64,000 bases of DNA. Source: Pseudomonas hefeiensis. GTDB taxonomy: Bacteria; Pseudomonadota; Gammaproteobacteria; Pseudomonadales; Pseudomonadaceae. Below the pieces are notes generated by a model. The model was given only the letters and a program-made list of their open reading frames with translations. It was not told the origin of the DNA and did no database searches. Location: assembly GCF_030687835.1 (NCBI RefSeq), contig NZ_CP117449.1, forward strand, positions 2,728,001 through 2,792,000, given 5' to 3'. Of the stretch, positions 27,601 to 36,568 are shown one piece after another. The position numbers and the translations under genes are program-made. The stretch's first letter is position 1, and each line of letters starts with the position of its first letter.

Positions 27601-29994
27601 ATGGATACCGTCATGTTCCTTTCCAGACTGTCTCTGCGTGCCATCGCGCCATTCCCGACCCGAACCTTGCCAGGCGCTGTCTGCCTGGCCTTAACCTTGC
27701 TCGTCGGCACGCCGAGCCTGCCGGTCCTGGCCGCCTCATCAAGCGCTGAACAGGTGGCGCCGAGTGTACCCGCCGGGCAGTTGCAGCAAGCGCTAAGCAT
27801 CTTTGCCGAGCGCGCTGGCATCACCTTGTCGTACGCCCCGGAAGCGGTGCGTGGCCTGAGCAGTCCAGGTCTGCCCGGCGGCGGCTCACTGGAGCAAGGC
27901 CTGGCGACGCTGCTGTCCGGCAGCGGCCTGGTTGCGCAAAAGACCTCTTCCGGCTACGTGGTGCTGCCAGGCAAGACCGACACCCGCTATGAACTTGAAC
28001 CCACCAACATCAATGCATCCGCCGTACAAAGTGCATTCGCGCCGGTGGAGGGTTATTTCGCCAGCAATGCCAGCACGGCCAGCAAAACCGATAAGCCAAT
28101 CCTGGAAACCGCCCAGAGCGTCAGCGTGGTGACGGCTGAGCAGATTGCCGACCGAAAGGTCGACCGGGTCGAAGACGCCGTGGCCTACAGCTCGGGGGTG
28201 CGGGTCGGCAGTTCGGGGCTGGACCCGCGGTTCGACATGATCAGTGTCCGTGGTTTCGAGACCACCATCGGCGCTGACTTTCTCGATGGCTTGCGCCAGC
28301 CGGGCAGCGGATGGTTGTCGTTGTACTCCACCGAGGCCTACAACCTGGAGCGTATTGAGGTGCTCAAGGGGCCGGCATCGGTGCTGTACGGCCAGGTCAG
28401 CCCTGGTGGCATGGTCAACCGGGTGAGCAAGCGCCCGAGTCTGCTGGCGAAAAACGAAGTACAGGTGCAGGCGGGCAACTACAACCACCAACAGGCGCAG
28501 TTCGACGTCGGTGGGCGTCTGGATGAGGCGGGAGATGTGTTGTTTCGCACGGTGGGTGTGTACCGCGATGCCGAAAACTATATCGAACAGTTGAACAACG
28601 ATACCCGCTTGCTGGCGCCTTCACTGAGCTGGCAGATCGACCCCGACACCCACCTGACGCTGCTGGCCCAGTATCAGGAGCGCGAGACAGGGGCGTCGCC
28701 GATGCTGTATCAGGAAGGCGACCACCTCACCGACTTCTGGCAGGGTGATGAGTACTTCGACAAGCTCGAGCAACGGCAGTGGACGCTCGGCTATGAGTTT
28801 GAACACGCTTTCAACGATACCTTCAGCGTTCAACAAAACCTGCGCTACGGTCAGGTGGACACCACCAACCAATACCTTCAACCCAGCGATGCCGGCGATG
28901 GACATACCCTCAACCGCTCGGCGATCGGGGTTTACGAGGACATGTCGTCACTGTCCACCGATACACGCCTGGTGAGCCGCTTTGCTACCGGGGACCTGCA
29001 ACACACCTTGGTCACCGGGATGGACTACGCCTGGATCGATACATCGCTGCTGTATGCCATGGGCGATGCGCCGTCGATCGATCGCGACGCGCCGGACTAT
29101 CACCAACACGTCGACCGGCCCACGACGCCGTTGGCGGACGAGAACGGGCTGGAGCATCGCAGCGGCGTGTATGTGCAGGATCAAATCGAATTGAATCAAT
29201 GGCGCTTGTCGGCCGGTCTTCGCCGTGACTGGGTCAAGGTTCGTCGAACGAACAACCTGAGCGACGTCAACAGCAGGACCAGTGATTCGGCGACCACGGG
29301 GCAGGTCGGTGCGCTCTACCTGTTCGACAATGGCCTGGCACCCTACGCCAGTTACGCGACCTCGTTCCTGCCCGAGAGTGGCACGAACGCCAGTGGCGAG
29401 CCCTACAAACCGACCAAGGGCGAGCAGTACGAAGTAGGCCTCAAATATCAGCCACCGGGCTCCAGCACCTTGCTGACGGCCTCCCTCTACCACCTGACAC
29501 AAACCAATGTACGCACCCGTGACCTGTCGAACCCCCTCAACAGCATTCAAACCGGTGAGCAGGTCTCGCGCGGTCTGGAACTGGAGGCGGTGTCCGACCT
29601 CAGCGACCGCATGAAGATGACGGCCAGCTACAGCTACAACGATCCCGAAGTCACTCGCAGCAACGACGGCAATGAAGGCAAGGAACCGTTGAACGTGCCC
29701 CGTCATCTGGCGTCGTTCTGGCTGGACTACCGCCTGCCCATGGGCCTGGGCATGTCCGTCGGTGCGCGCTACACCGGCAGCAATTACGGTGACGCGGCAA
29801 ACACGGTGAAAAACGAGGATTACACCTTGGTCGATGCCGGTGTGCATTACGACTTCGATGGCGGTCTGGACGGTGTGCGCCTGGCGTTGAATGGTCGCAA
29901 CCTTTCCGACAAACGCTATATCAATTGCCAGGAAGGTTACTGCTACCGGGGTGAGGCGCGCAGCGTCGTCACCAGCCTGAGCTATCGCTGGTGA
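27601..29994 (+). CDS. TonB-dependent ferric-siderophore receptor with N-terminal signalling domain
   Basis: An outer membrane receptor of about 797 residues. After the signal peptide comes a secretin/TonB short N-terminal domain (VPAGQLQQALSIFAERAGITLSY and the following 55 residues) that contacts FecR. Then come the plug domain (ETAQSVSVVTAEQIADRKV) with RIEVLKGPASVLYGQ, and a 22-strand barrel ending SLSYRW. It resembles FoxA/FpvA-type receptors; the siderophore is not readable. The start could be ATG 27601 or ATG 27613. The next gene, nearly touching, is a periplasmic esterase, which favours a hydrolysable tri-ester siderophore. Confidence 0.92.
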   Translation: MDTVMFLSRLSLRAIAPFPTRTLPGAVCLALTLLVGTPSLPVLAASSSAEQVAPSVPAGQLQQALSIFAERAGITLSYAPEAVRGLSSPGLPGGGSLEQGLATLLSGSGLVAQKTSSGYVVLPGKTDTRYELEPTNINASAVQSAFAPVEGYFASNASTASKTDKPILETAQSVSVVTAEQIADRKVDRVEDAVAYSSGVRVGSSGLDPRFDMISVRGFETTIGADFLDGLRQPGSGWLSLYSTEAYNLERIEVLKGPASVLYGQVSPGGMVNRVSKRPSLLAKNEVQVQAGNYNHQQAQFDVGGRLDEAGDVLFRTVGVYRDAENYIEQLNNDTRLLAPSLSWQIDPDTHLTLLAQYQERETGASPMLYQEGDHLTDFWQGDEYFDKLEQRQWTLGYEFEHAFNDTFSVQQNLRYGQVDTTNQYLQPSDAGDGHTLNRSAIGVYEDMSSLSTDTRLVSRFATGDLQHTLVTGMDYAWIDTSLLYAMGDAPSIDRDAPDYHQHVDRPTTPLADENGLEHRSGVYVQDQIELNQWRLSAGLRRDWVKVRRTNNLSDVNSRTSDSATTGQVGALYLFDNGLAPYASYATSFLPESGTNASGEPYKPTKGEQYEVGLKYQPPGSSTLLTASLYHLTQTNVRTRDLSNPLNSIQTGEQVSRGLELEAVSDLSDRMKMTASYSYNDPEVTRSNDGNEGKEPLNVPRHLASFWLDYRLPMGLGMSVGARYTGSNYGDAANTVKNEDYTLVDAGVHYDFDGGLDGVRLALNGRNLSDKRYINCQEGYCYRGEARSVVTSLSYRW

Positions 29995-30005
29995 GGAGGG
30001 CGACG

Positions 30006-30845
30006 ATGATGGGTATTTTGTTCAAGTGGTTGAGTGCCATGCTGTTGATTGGTGTCTCGTTCGCCCATGCAGAGCCGGTGACACTGGATGGCACCGAGCA
30101 GTGGATGATGAAAAGCGCGCAGGGGCGTGATTACCGCATCATGATCAGCCTGCCTGAAGGTGATGTGCCTTTCACCGGCGGTTATCCGGTGATCTACCTG
30201 CTTGACGGCAACGCCTATTTCCCGGCTTTCCATGCCGCCAAGCGCGCGCAGGATCGGCTGCGTGGTTCGATTCTGGTCGCCATTGGCTACCCGAGCGACA
30301 CACCGCTGGATTTCGTGCGTCGCGCCTTCGACTTGTCGCCTCCCGTGCCGCAGGAGCGCAACAATCCACCACAAGGTGGCCAGGATCTGTTCCTCGACTT
30401 CATCGAGCAGCGCCTGATGCCGAGGGTGAACGAGCGCTTCAAGGTCGATCAGGATCAGCGCAGTTTGGTCGGGCATTCTTTCGGTGGCATGTTCGGTGTC
30501 TACGCGCTGTTCACCCGTCCGGCGCTATTCCAGCATGTTGTGGCGGTGAGCCCGAGCCTGTGGTGGCTTGACCGTTACCTGTTGGCGCCCGAGCGCGCCT
30601 TCACAGAGCGTGCACATGCCGGGCAAGTGGACCTGACCCACAGCAGCCTGACGTTGCTGTTGGGCGAGCGCGATATGGTCCAGGAAATCCAGGACGCCCG
30701 AGCCTTGCAGTTACGCCTGCAGGCGCTATCGCAGTATGGGCTGCGTAGCGATTTCCAGATCGAACCGGGCGAGGATCACATGTCGGTGCCGTTTCGTGTC
30801 CCCACGCGGGTGCTCGATGAGTTACTCAGTACCAGGCGTTTCTGA
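30006..30845 (+). CDS. periplasmic alpha/beta hydrolase, IroE/PfeE-like siderophore esterase
   Basis: A 279-residue secreted hydrolase of the esterase D/Fes-like group. It has a signal peptide (cleavage near FAHA), the oxyanion-region stretch PVIYLLDGNAYF, nucleophile S158 in GHSFGG and a C-terminal histidine in GEDHMSVPF. VAVSPSLWW is typical of this family. AGGAGG six bases upstream fixes the start at 30006. By analogy with IroE and Pseudomonas PfeE it would cleave an imported tri-catecholate ester siderophore to release iron in the periplasm. Its place directly after the receptor supports this; general acyl-esterase activity is the alternative. Confidence 0.83.
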   Translation: MMGILFKWLSAMLLIGVSFAHAEPVTLDGTEQWMMKSAQGRDYRIMISLPEGDVPFTGGYPVIYLLDGNAYFPAFHAAKRAQDRLRGSILVAIGYPSDTPLDFVRRAFDLSPPVPQERNNPPQGGQDLFLDFIEQRLMPRVNERFKVDQDQRSLVGHSFGGMFGVYALFTRPALFQHVVAVSPSLWWLDRYLLAPERAFTERAHAGQVDLTHSSLTLLLGERDMVQEIQDARALQLRLQALSQYGLRSDFQIEPGEDHMSVPFRVPTRVLDELLSTRRF

Positions 30846-31069
30846 ACGGCGGCCAATCAAGACTGGGTCGGGTCGATCCTGAAGACCGCCTTACCCGGCC
30901 GCGTTCAACGATTTTGATTGCATGTGGCATCTATGTACCATGTGAACATGATTGTTGAGCGGCCACGGGGTATTGATGACTGCATTGTCGTTGTCGCCAG
31001 TGACCGAGTCGCAGGGGACGGTAAAGGCTCAGGCTTGATCCAGATAGGGATGATGAACAGGAGCAGCAG

Positions 31070-31765
31070 TTGAACGAACAGACATTGTCCTGGCGCCTGG
31101 AGCGTGTGGCCGCGCATGTTCCGGCAGGTGCGCGCCTGGCCGATATCGGCTCGGATCACGGCTACCTGCCGGTGGCGTTGATGCGCCGTGGTGTGATTGC
31201 GGCGGCGGTGGCTGGGGAGGTGGCGTTGACCCCGTTTCGTTCGGCCGAACGCACTGTGCGCGAGAACGGTTTTACCCGGCAGGTCATTGTGCGCCTGGCT
31301 GACGGCCTGGCGGCGATCGAGCCGGAAGACGGGATCACGGCAGTCAGCCTGTGCGGCATGGGCGGCGAGACGATCCGCGACATTCTCGCCGGCGGCAAGG
31401 CACGCCTGAACGGCCAGGAACGGTTGATCCTGCAGCCCAACGGCGGCGAGCAGCCACTGCGTCAATGGCTGATGGAAAATGGTTATCGCATCTGCTTTGA
31501 AGAAGTGCTGCGGGAAAACCGCTTCTACTATGAAATCATCGTCGCCGAGCGCGCCGGGCCGGTGATGTACACCGCGCAGGAGTTGTACTTCGGACCATTG
31601 CAGATGCGAGCCCGCAGCCCGGCGTTCCTGGCCAAGTGGCAACGCATGCTGCGCCTCAAGCAACGGACCCTGACTCACTTCGCCCGGGCGCGACAAGCCG
31701 TGCCTGAGCAGAAAATGCAGGACATCGCTGTGCAAACCCGGTGGATCACCGAGCTGCTGGCTTGA
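31070..31765 (+). CDS. trmK: tRNA (adenine-22-N1) methyltransferase TrmK-like
   Basis: A 231-residue SAM-dependent methyltransferase resembling TrmK, which methylates N1 of A22 in tRNA. The SAM-binding motif is ADIGSDHGYLPVAL (about 24-37), followed by the family blocks VSLCGMGGETI, LQPNGGEQPLRQWL and FYYEIIVAE. The start is TTG at 31070 with AGGAG six bases upstream; ATGs just before it run into a stop. It is a housekeeping-type gene standing alone between accessory clusters. Its 231 residues equal the usual family length. Confidence 0.88.
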   Translation: MNEQTLSWRLERVAAHVPAGARLADIGSDHGYLPVALMRRGVIAAAVAGEVALTPFRSAERTVRENGFTRQVIVRLADGLAAIEPEDGITAVSLCGMGGETIRDILAGGKARLNGQERLILQPNGGEQPLRQWLMENGYRICFEEVLRENRFYYEIIVAERAGPVMYTAQELYFGPLQMRARSPAFLAKWQRMLRLKQRTLTHFARARQAVPEQKMQDIAVQTRWITELLA

Positions 31766-31838
31766 GCCCGATACACGGGAAATGACGAAGCAATTATCCC
31801 TCGTCGACCCCGTCACCGCCGCGGGAAAACCTCGATAT

Positions 31839-31865
31839 GAGCGCGAAGCGCTCGCAAGGGCTTGC
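31839..31865. other. two adjacent small hairpins after trmK
   Basis: GAGCGC-GAA-GCGCTC (31839-31853) is followed at once by GCAAG-GG-CTTGC (31854-31865). No T run follows. They may end or stabilise the trmK mRNA, or be a degenerate intergenic repeat. Confidence 0.4.
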
Positions 31866-31958
31866 CCCTGTCATGTGAACCTTCCGCCAATGCAGCGCTC
31901 ACTTGTTAAGTCGCCGCGTTGAGTGATCGCGCTGTCTCATTGCCGATAAGGAATTCGC

Positions 31959-33701
31959 ATGCACCCAACCTCGCCAACAATCGCCCTGGATTACCCTGTC
32001 GAACGTGAGCTCAGCCTGCGAGCGGTCGGTACGGGAATCGTGATCGGTATCCTGTTGACGCCTTCCAACGTGTACGCCGGTCTCAAGATCGGCTGGTCGT
32101 TCAACATGTCGATCATTGCCTTGCTGATCGGCTATGGCATCTGGCAAGGCCTGGCCAAGCGCTCCAACGCGCAACTGCCCTGGACGCTGCACGAAAGCAA
32201 CATCAACCAGACCGTGGCCTCAGCCGCTGCGTCAATCATTTCCGGTGGGCTGGTTGCGCCCATCCCGGCCTACACCTTGCTCACTGGTCAACAGTTGGAC
32301 GTCATCCCGATGATCGCCTGGGTGTTCTCAGTGAGCTTCCTGGGGGTGTGGATCGCCTGGTACCTGCGACCCTCGCTGCTCAATGACAAAGCGCTGAAAT
32401 TCCCCGAGGGCATGGCGACCCTGGAAACCCTTCTGCACATCTACAACCACGGCCACGAAGCGGCGAAGCGCTTGAAGGTGCTGCTTAGCGCCGCGCTACT
32501 GTCCGGGCTGGTCAAATGGGTCGATACCTTCATGTGGGCCTTCCCGCGCTGGTCGCCGACCCCGCAGCTGGAACGCCTGACGTTTACCGCTGACCCTTCG
32601 CTGTTGTTGTTAGGTTTTGGCGGGATCATCGGGATTCGTGTCGGCCTGACCCTGCTGCTCGGCGCCTTGCTGGCATGGGGCGGGTTGGCGCCGTGGCTGC
32701 TGGAGCAAGGCCTGGTACAGCTGCCGCCGGGCAGCAGCGGTCCGCAGTTCGCGGCGCTGGTGGAGTGGCTGCTGTGGCCGGGCGTGAGTCTGATGGTCTG
32801 CTCGACCCTGACCTCTCTGGCGATTCGCTTGTGGGCTTTGCATACGTCCACCAAGGCGAGCGGCGGGGCGACCTGGGTGGTGCCCAAGACCGGACCTGCC
32901 GCCGGTTTCCTGGTGGCAATCGTCTTGGTGGTGAGCCTGCAAGCGCTGTTGTTTGGCATCAACCCCTGGATGGCGTTGTTGACCATTCCCTTGGCGATCT
33001 GCCTGGCGGCCGTGGCCGCCCGGGTGGTCGGCGCCACGGGCATTGCGCCCATCGGTGCGATCGGGCAGTTGTCCCAGCTGAGTTTTGGCATCGTCGCCCC
33101 GGGGCAGGTGCCGATCAACTTGATGAGCGCCAACACCGCGGGCGGTTCGGCGGGTCAATGCACGGACTTGATGAACGACTTCAAGGTGGGCCGGGCGATT
33201 GGCGCCACACCGCACAAGCAGTTGATCGCGCAAACCCTGGGGATTTTCGTCGGAAGCATCGTTGGGGTGTTGGCCTACCTGGCGCTGATCCCGGACCCAC
33301 AATCGATGTTGCTCACCCAAGAGTGGCCGGCCCCGGCGGTGGCCACCTGGAAAGCCGTGGCGCAGACCCTGACCCTGGGGCTGGACTCACTGTCAGCGAG
33401 CATTCGTTGGGCGGTCATCATCGGTGCCGTGGCCGGCTTGCTGTTGGGGATCCTCGACAGCGTATTACCCGCGCACCGGGCACGTTACTTGCCCAGCACG
33501 GCAGCTTTGGGCCTGGCGTTCGTCTTGCCGGCCTCGGTGTCGCTGATGATGGCCCTCGGCGCGGTACTCACCTGGCTGGTGAGCTGCCGCTGGCCGAGCC
33601 TTACAGAACGCTTTGCCATTACTGCGGCGGCGGGGTTGATTGCCGGGGAGAGCATTACCGGGGTGGGAGCATCGTTGTGGCAAATGGTTGGGAATTGGTG
33701 A
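31959..33701 (+). CDS. OPT-family oligopeptide transporter
   Basis: A 580-residue inner-membrane protein with about 14-16 hydrophobic segments, typical of the OPT/YSL family. Members import peptides or metal chelates with protons. Family-like blocks are LTPSNVYAGLKIGWSFNMS (near residues 33-51), KFPEGMATLETL, and INLMSANTAGGSAGQCTD, followed by DFKVGRAIGATPHKQL. The ATG at 31959 is preceded by AAGGA. Whether it carries peptides or metallophores cannot be told. No partner genes are visible; it is followed by an antiporter after 139 bases. Confidence 0.88.
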   Translation: MHPTSPTIALDYPVERELSLRAVGTGIVIGILLTPSNVYAGLKIGWSFNMSIIALLIGYGIWQGLAKRSNAQLPWTLHESNINQTVASAAASIISGGLVAPIPAYTLLTGQQLDVIPMIAWVFSVSFLGVWIAWYLRPSLLNDKALKFPEGMATLETLLHIYNHGHEAAKRLKVLLSAALLSGLVKWVDTFMWAFPRWSPTPQLERLTFTADPSLLLLGFGGIIGIRVGLTLLLGALLAWGGLAPWLLEQGLVQLPPGSSGPQFAALVEWLLWPGVSLMVCSTLTSLAIRLWALHTSTKASGGATWVVPKTGPAAGFLVAIVLVVSLQALLFGINPWMALLTIPLAICLAAVAARVVGATGIAPIGAIGQLSQLSFGIVAPGQVPINLMSANTAGGSAGQCTDLMNDFKVGRAIGATPHKQLIAQTLGIFVGSIVGVLAYLALIPDPQSMLLTQEWPAPAVATWKAVAQTLTLGLDSLSASIRWAVIIGAVAGLLLGILDSVLPAHRARYLPSTAALGLAFVLPASVSLMMALGAVLTWLVSCRWPSLTERFAITAAAGLIAGESITGVGASLWQMVGNW

Positions 33702-33840
33702 GGGTAGAGGAATGCGGGAGCCTGGTTTTTCAAGACCGGCTAATCAAAAGGCACGGCGATAGGGAAGGTATATATTTCAGCCATGCCCCCACGCTTGTCG
33801 CATCTGAAATGTGTTTAATCCCAATGGACCCCTTTGCCCA

Positions 33841-35082
33841 ATGCTAGACATTATTGCGATATTCCTCTGTATCACCGCAGTACTCGCTTACTTCAATCGG
33901 CGCTACGTAGGGCTACCCCCGGCCATCGGTGTGATGGGCATCGCCTTGGGCTTATCGTTATTGAACATGGCCTCCGATGCGCTGGGCTTTCACTCTCTGC
34001 ACACGCTTGAGCAATCACTGGTGGAGTCCATCGACTTCTCCGAGTTGCTGATGGAGGGCATGCTGTCATTGCTGCTGTTCGCGGGGGCCCTGCACGTCGA
34101 CTTGTCACAACTGCGCGCCTATCGATGGCAGGTGGCGTCCCTGGCAGTGGTCGGTACGACGGTGTCGACGCTGCTCATCGGCTTCGGGCTGTGGTGGTTG
34201 TTGTCTTTTTCCGCCCTGGAGTTACCGCTTGCCTACTGCCTGGTGTTCGGTGCGCTGATTTCACCCACCGACCCGATTGCGGTCATGGGTATTCTGAAAT
34301 CCGCCGGTGCTCCGAGTAGCGTGGAACTGGTGATTTCCGGAGAATCGCTGTTTAACGACGGTGTCAGCGTTGTGCTGTTTTCGCTGATTCTGGCGATGAT
34401 CGCCAGTGGCGATGCGCCCTCCGTTACAGGCGTTTCGCGGCTCTTGCTGGAGGAGGCGGGTGGCGGTGCGCTTCTAGGAGCGGTCGTTGGGTATGTCACG
34501 TTCCGTATGCTCAAGAGTATCGACAGCTATCAGGAGGAAGTGCTCATCACCTTGGCCGCCGTGCTCGGCGGCTATGCCCTGGCCACTCATTTGCACGTGT
34601 CCGGCCCGCTGGCGATGGTGGTGATGGGGTTGATTGTCGGTAATCACGGACGCTCTTATGCCATGTCTGAGCAGACCGAGAAAAACCTGGACATGTTCTG
34701 GGAGTTGATTGACGAAATACTCAACGCGGTCCTGTTTGTGCTGATCGGTCTGGAAGTGATTCTGATCCACTTCACCCGTCCACTCATTGTCACGGGATTG
34801 ATGGTGATCGTGCTGACCTTGTTCTCGCGTCTGTTGACGGTAGGCGTTCCGATAGCGGTCCTGGGGCGGCGTTTCCGGTTACCTGAAGGCTCCTGGAGTG
34901 TGCTGACGTGGGGTGGGCTGCGCGGCGGGATATCGGTGGCCCTGGCGTTGTCGTTGCCGCCGGGGGATGCTCGCGATGTTGTGGTGGGTATGACCTACCT
35001 GGTCGTGGTGTTTTCGATTCTGATCCAGGGTATGACCATAGGTAAACTGGTCAAGCGCGTGATCCCTTGCTCGGGCGGATAG
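33841..35082 (+). CDS. CPA1-family sodium/proton antiporter
   Basis: A 413-residue inner-membrane antiporter with about 12 hydrophobic segments. The ion-site motif PTDPIAV (142-148) and ESLFNDG (168-174) carry the conserved acidic residues of bacterial CPA1 (NhaP-type) exchangers. GGLRGGISVALALSLP near residue 360 is the second family signature. The start at 33841 (MLDIIAIFL) is preferred over the GTG at 33811 because the first helix begins there; the ribosome site is weak. It presumably exchanges Na+ or K+ for protons. It is convergent with an MFS gene. Confidence 0.9.
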   Translation: MLDIIAIFLCITAVLAYFNRRYVGLPPAIGVMGIALGLSLLNMASDALGFHSLHTLEQSLVESIDFSELLMEGMLSLLLFAGALHVDLSQLRAYRWQVASLAVVGTTVSTLLIGFGLWWLLSFSALELPLAYCLVFGALISPTDPIAVMGILKSAGAPSSVELVISGESLFNDGVSVVLFSLILAMIASGDAPSVTGVSRLLLEEAGGGALLGAVVGYVTFRMLKSIDSYQEEVLITLAAVLGGYALATHLHVSGPLAMVVMGLIVGNHGRSYAMSEQTEKNLDMFWELIDEILNAVLFVLIGLEVILIHFTRPLIVTGLMVIVLTLFSRLLTVGVPIAVLGRRFRLPEGSWSVLTWGGLRGGISVALALSLPPGDARDVVVGMTYLVVVFSILIQGMTIGKLVKRVIPCSGG

Positions 35083-35086
35083 CGCA

Positions 35087-35122
35087 CATGCAAGTCGTGG
35101 ACGTGCCTCCGTAACTTGCATG
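35087..35122. terminator. inverted repeat between convergent antiporter and MFS genes
   Basis: CATGCAAGT (35087-35095) and ACTTGCATG (35114-35122) are perfect nine-base arms around an 18-base loop, in the 69-base gap between two stop codons. There is no T run, so a terminator role is likely from position but not proven. Confidence 0.5.
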
Positions 35123-35151
35123 ATTCTGCGTCGCTGCTGCGTTGAATTGTT

Positions 35152-36516
35152 CTAGGGTTGCGACGTGGTCACAAGCTCGGTGTTCACGGTTGAGCGCCGA
35201 TCAATGTGGGCCACGACATAGGCACACACTCCAAGTACCGCAGGGCACAGAGCCAGTACTGCGAAGCTCTTCACCACGGGCATGCCGCTGTTGAGCACAT
35301 AGGCGCCGAGTAACGGCCCGCATACAGAGCCGATCTTACCCATTGATGCTGCCCAACCGGCGCCGTTGCCGCGAATGGCACTGGGGTAGAAAATCCCGGC
35401 GATACTGGTGATGCCGTAGTGGCTGCCCTTCACGAAAATAGCGCCCACCAGGCTCAGTGCAATAAAGGCGTTACCTTGCAGTTCGCCGATGCCCAGGACC
35501 AGCAGAAAGGGTAGCGATAACAGGGGATATATCATTACGGCGTAGGGCCCCCGAGTGTCGACCACTCGCATCAACACAAGCCCCGCCATGGCTCCGCTGA
35601 ACGAGGCGAAGGAACTCACCCATGACGCGGTAGCCCGGTCGAAGCCTGCGTACTGGTACACCAGCGGGCTCCATGAAGCGAGGAAGTACATGGCCATGGA
35701 GCTTGCTCCGAAGCCAATCCAGATCATGGGCGTGATCCATTTCAGTTTGCCGATGAACAACTGTCCGACACGGAATGGTCGGTGGCCAATGTCGATTTCA
35801 TCGCCAAGAAAATAGCGATCCCCGGGGTGAAGATCGATGCCCGGATCCAGGCGCTTGAGGATCTGCGCCACGGTTTCGGGCCGTTTGTGCTTGCTCACCA
35901 GAAATCGCACCGATTCTGGCAGGGTGAAAAACAACAGTACACTGGAAAGCAACGTCGCGATGCCGCCCAGCGCAAACACGCTGGCCCAGCCGTAGTGTGG
36001 AGCCATCCACACGGTCAGGGGGCCGGCCACCGCGCCGCCGAGGCTGAAGCCAACCATGATGATGGTGATCACGCTTGCACGGTAGCGCTTGGGCACAAAC
36101 TCGATATTCAAAGCCCAGCAAAGCGGCAACATGGCGCCCAAGGCAAAGCCATTGAGAAAGCGCAAGATCAGCAGCGAGGCGTAACTATCGGCCAAGGTGA
36201 ACAGCAAGGTCATCAGGCCAAAGGCGCTGGTGGACAGGATGATGGTTGGGCGACGGCCGATCCGGTCACCCAGATAACCGAAAAAGAATCCACCCAACAT
36301 CATGCCGAACAAACCTATGGAAAAGATGTTGCCCAATTGCAGTTTATCCAGGCCAATCTCCTCGGCCATGTAGGCGGCGGTATGGGAGAGCATCAGCAAG
36401 TCAAAGCCATCGAGGAAGGTGATCAGCACCGACACACAGATGATCAGATAGTTGAAACTCGACAGTTTGCGCCCCTCAATCAAGGCGGCGACATCAATTG
36501 CGCGTGACGGAATCAT
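35152..36516 (-). CDS. MFS transporter, aromatic/organic-acid symporter type (copy 1)
   Basis: A 454-residue, 12-segment major facilitator of the AAHS (PcaK-like) type. It begins MIPSRAIDVAALIEGRKLSS, then TFLDGFDLLMLSH with the membrane aspartates used for proton coupling, and GYLGDRIGRRPT in loop 2-3. GGAGAG precedes the ATG at 36516. It is the last gene of the aconitase X operon, 53 bases after an OprD porin, and is very similar along its whole length to the carrier at 37918-39282. Two close paralogues in one operon suggest a recent duplication with two related substrates, or one substrate at different affinities. Confidence 0.87.
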   Translation of the reverse strand: MIPSRAIDVAALIEGRKLSSFNYLIICVSVLITFLDGFDLLMLSHTAAYMAEEIGLDKLQLGNIFSIGLFGMMLGGFFFGYLGDRIGRRPTIILSTSAFGLMTLLFTLADSYASLLILRFLNGFALGAMLPLCWALNIEFVPKRYRASVITIIMVGFSLGGAVAGPLTVWMAPHYGWASVFALGGIATLLSSVLLFFTLPESVRFLVSKHKRPETVAQILKRLDPGIDLHPGDRYFLGDEIDIGHRPFRVGQLFIGKLKWITPMIWIGFGASSMAMYFLASWSPLVYQYAGFDRATASWVSSFASFSGAMAGLVLMRVVDTRGPYAVMIYPLLSLPFLLVLGIGELQGNAFIALSLVGAIFVKGSHYGITSIAGIFYPSAIRGNGAGWAASMGKIGSVCGPLLGAYVLNSGMPVVKSFAVLALCPAVLGVCAYVVAHIDRRSTVNTELVTTSQP

Positions 36517-36568
36517 GATTGCTCTCCACACAGTAAGACCCAAGTGAGCGTGTTCCGGTGTGCCGGGC

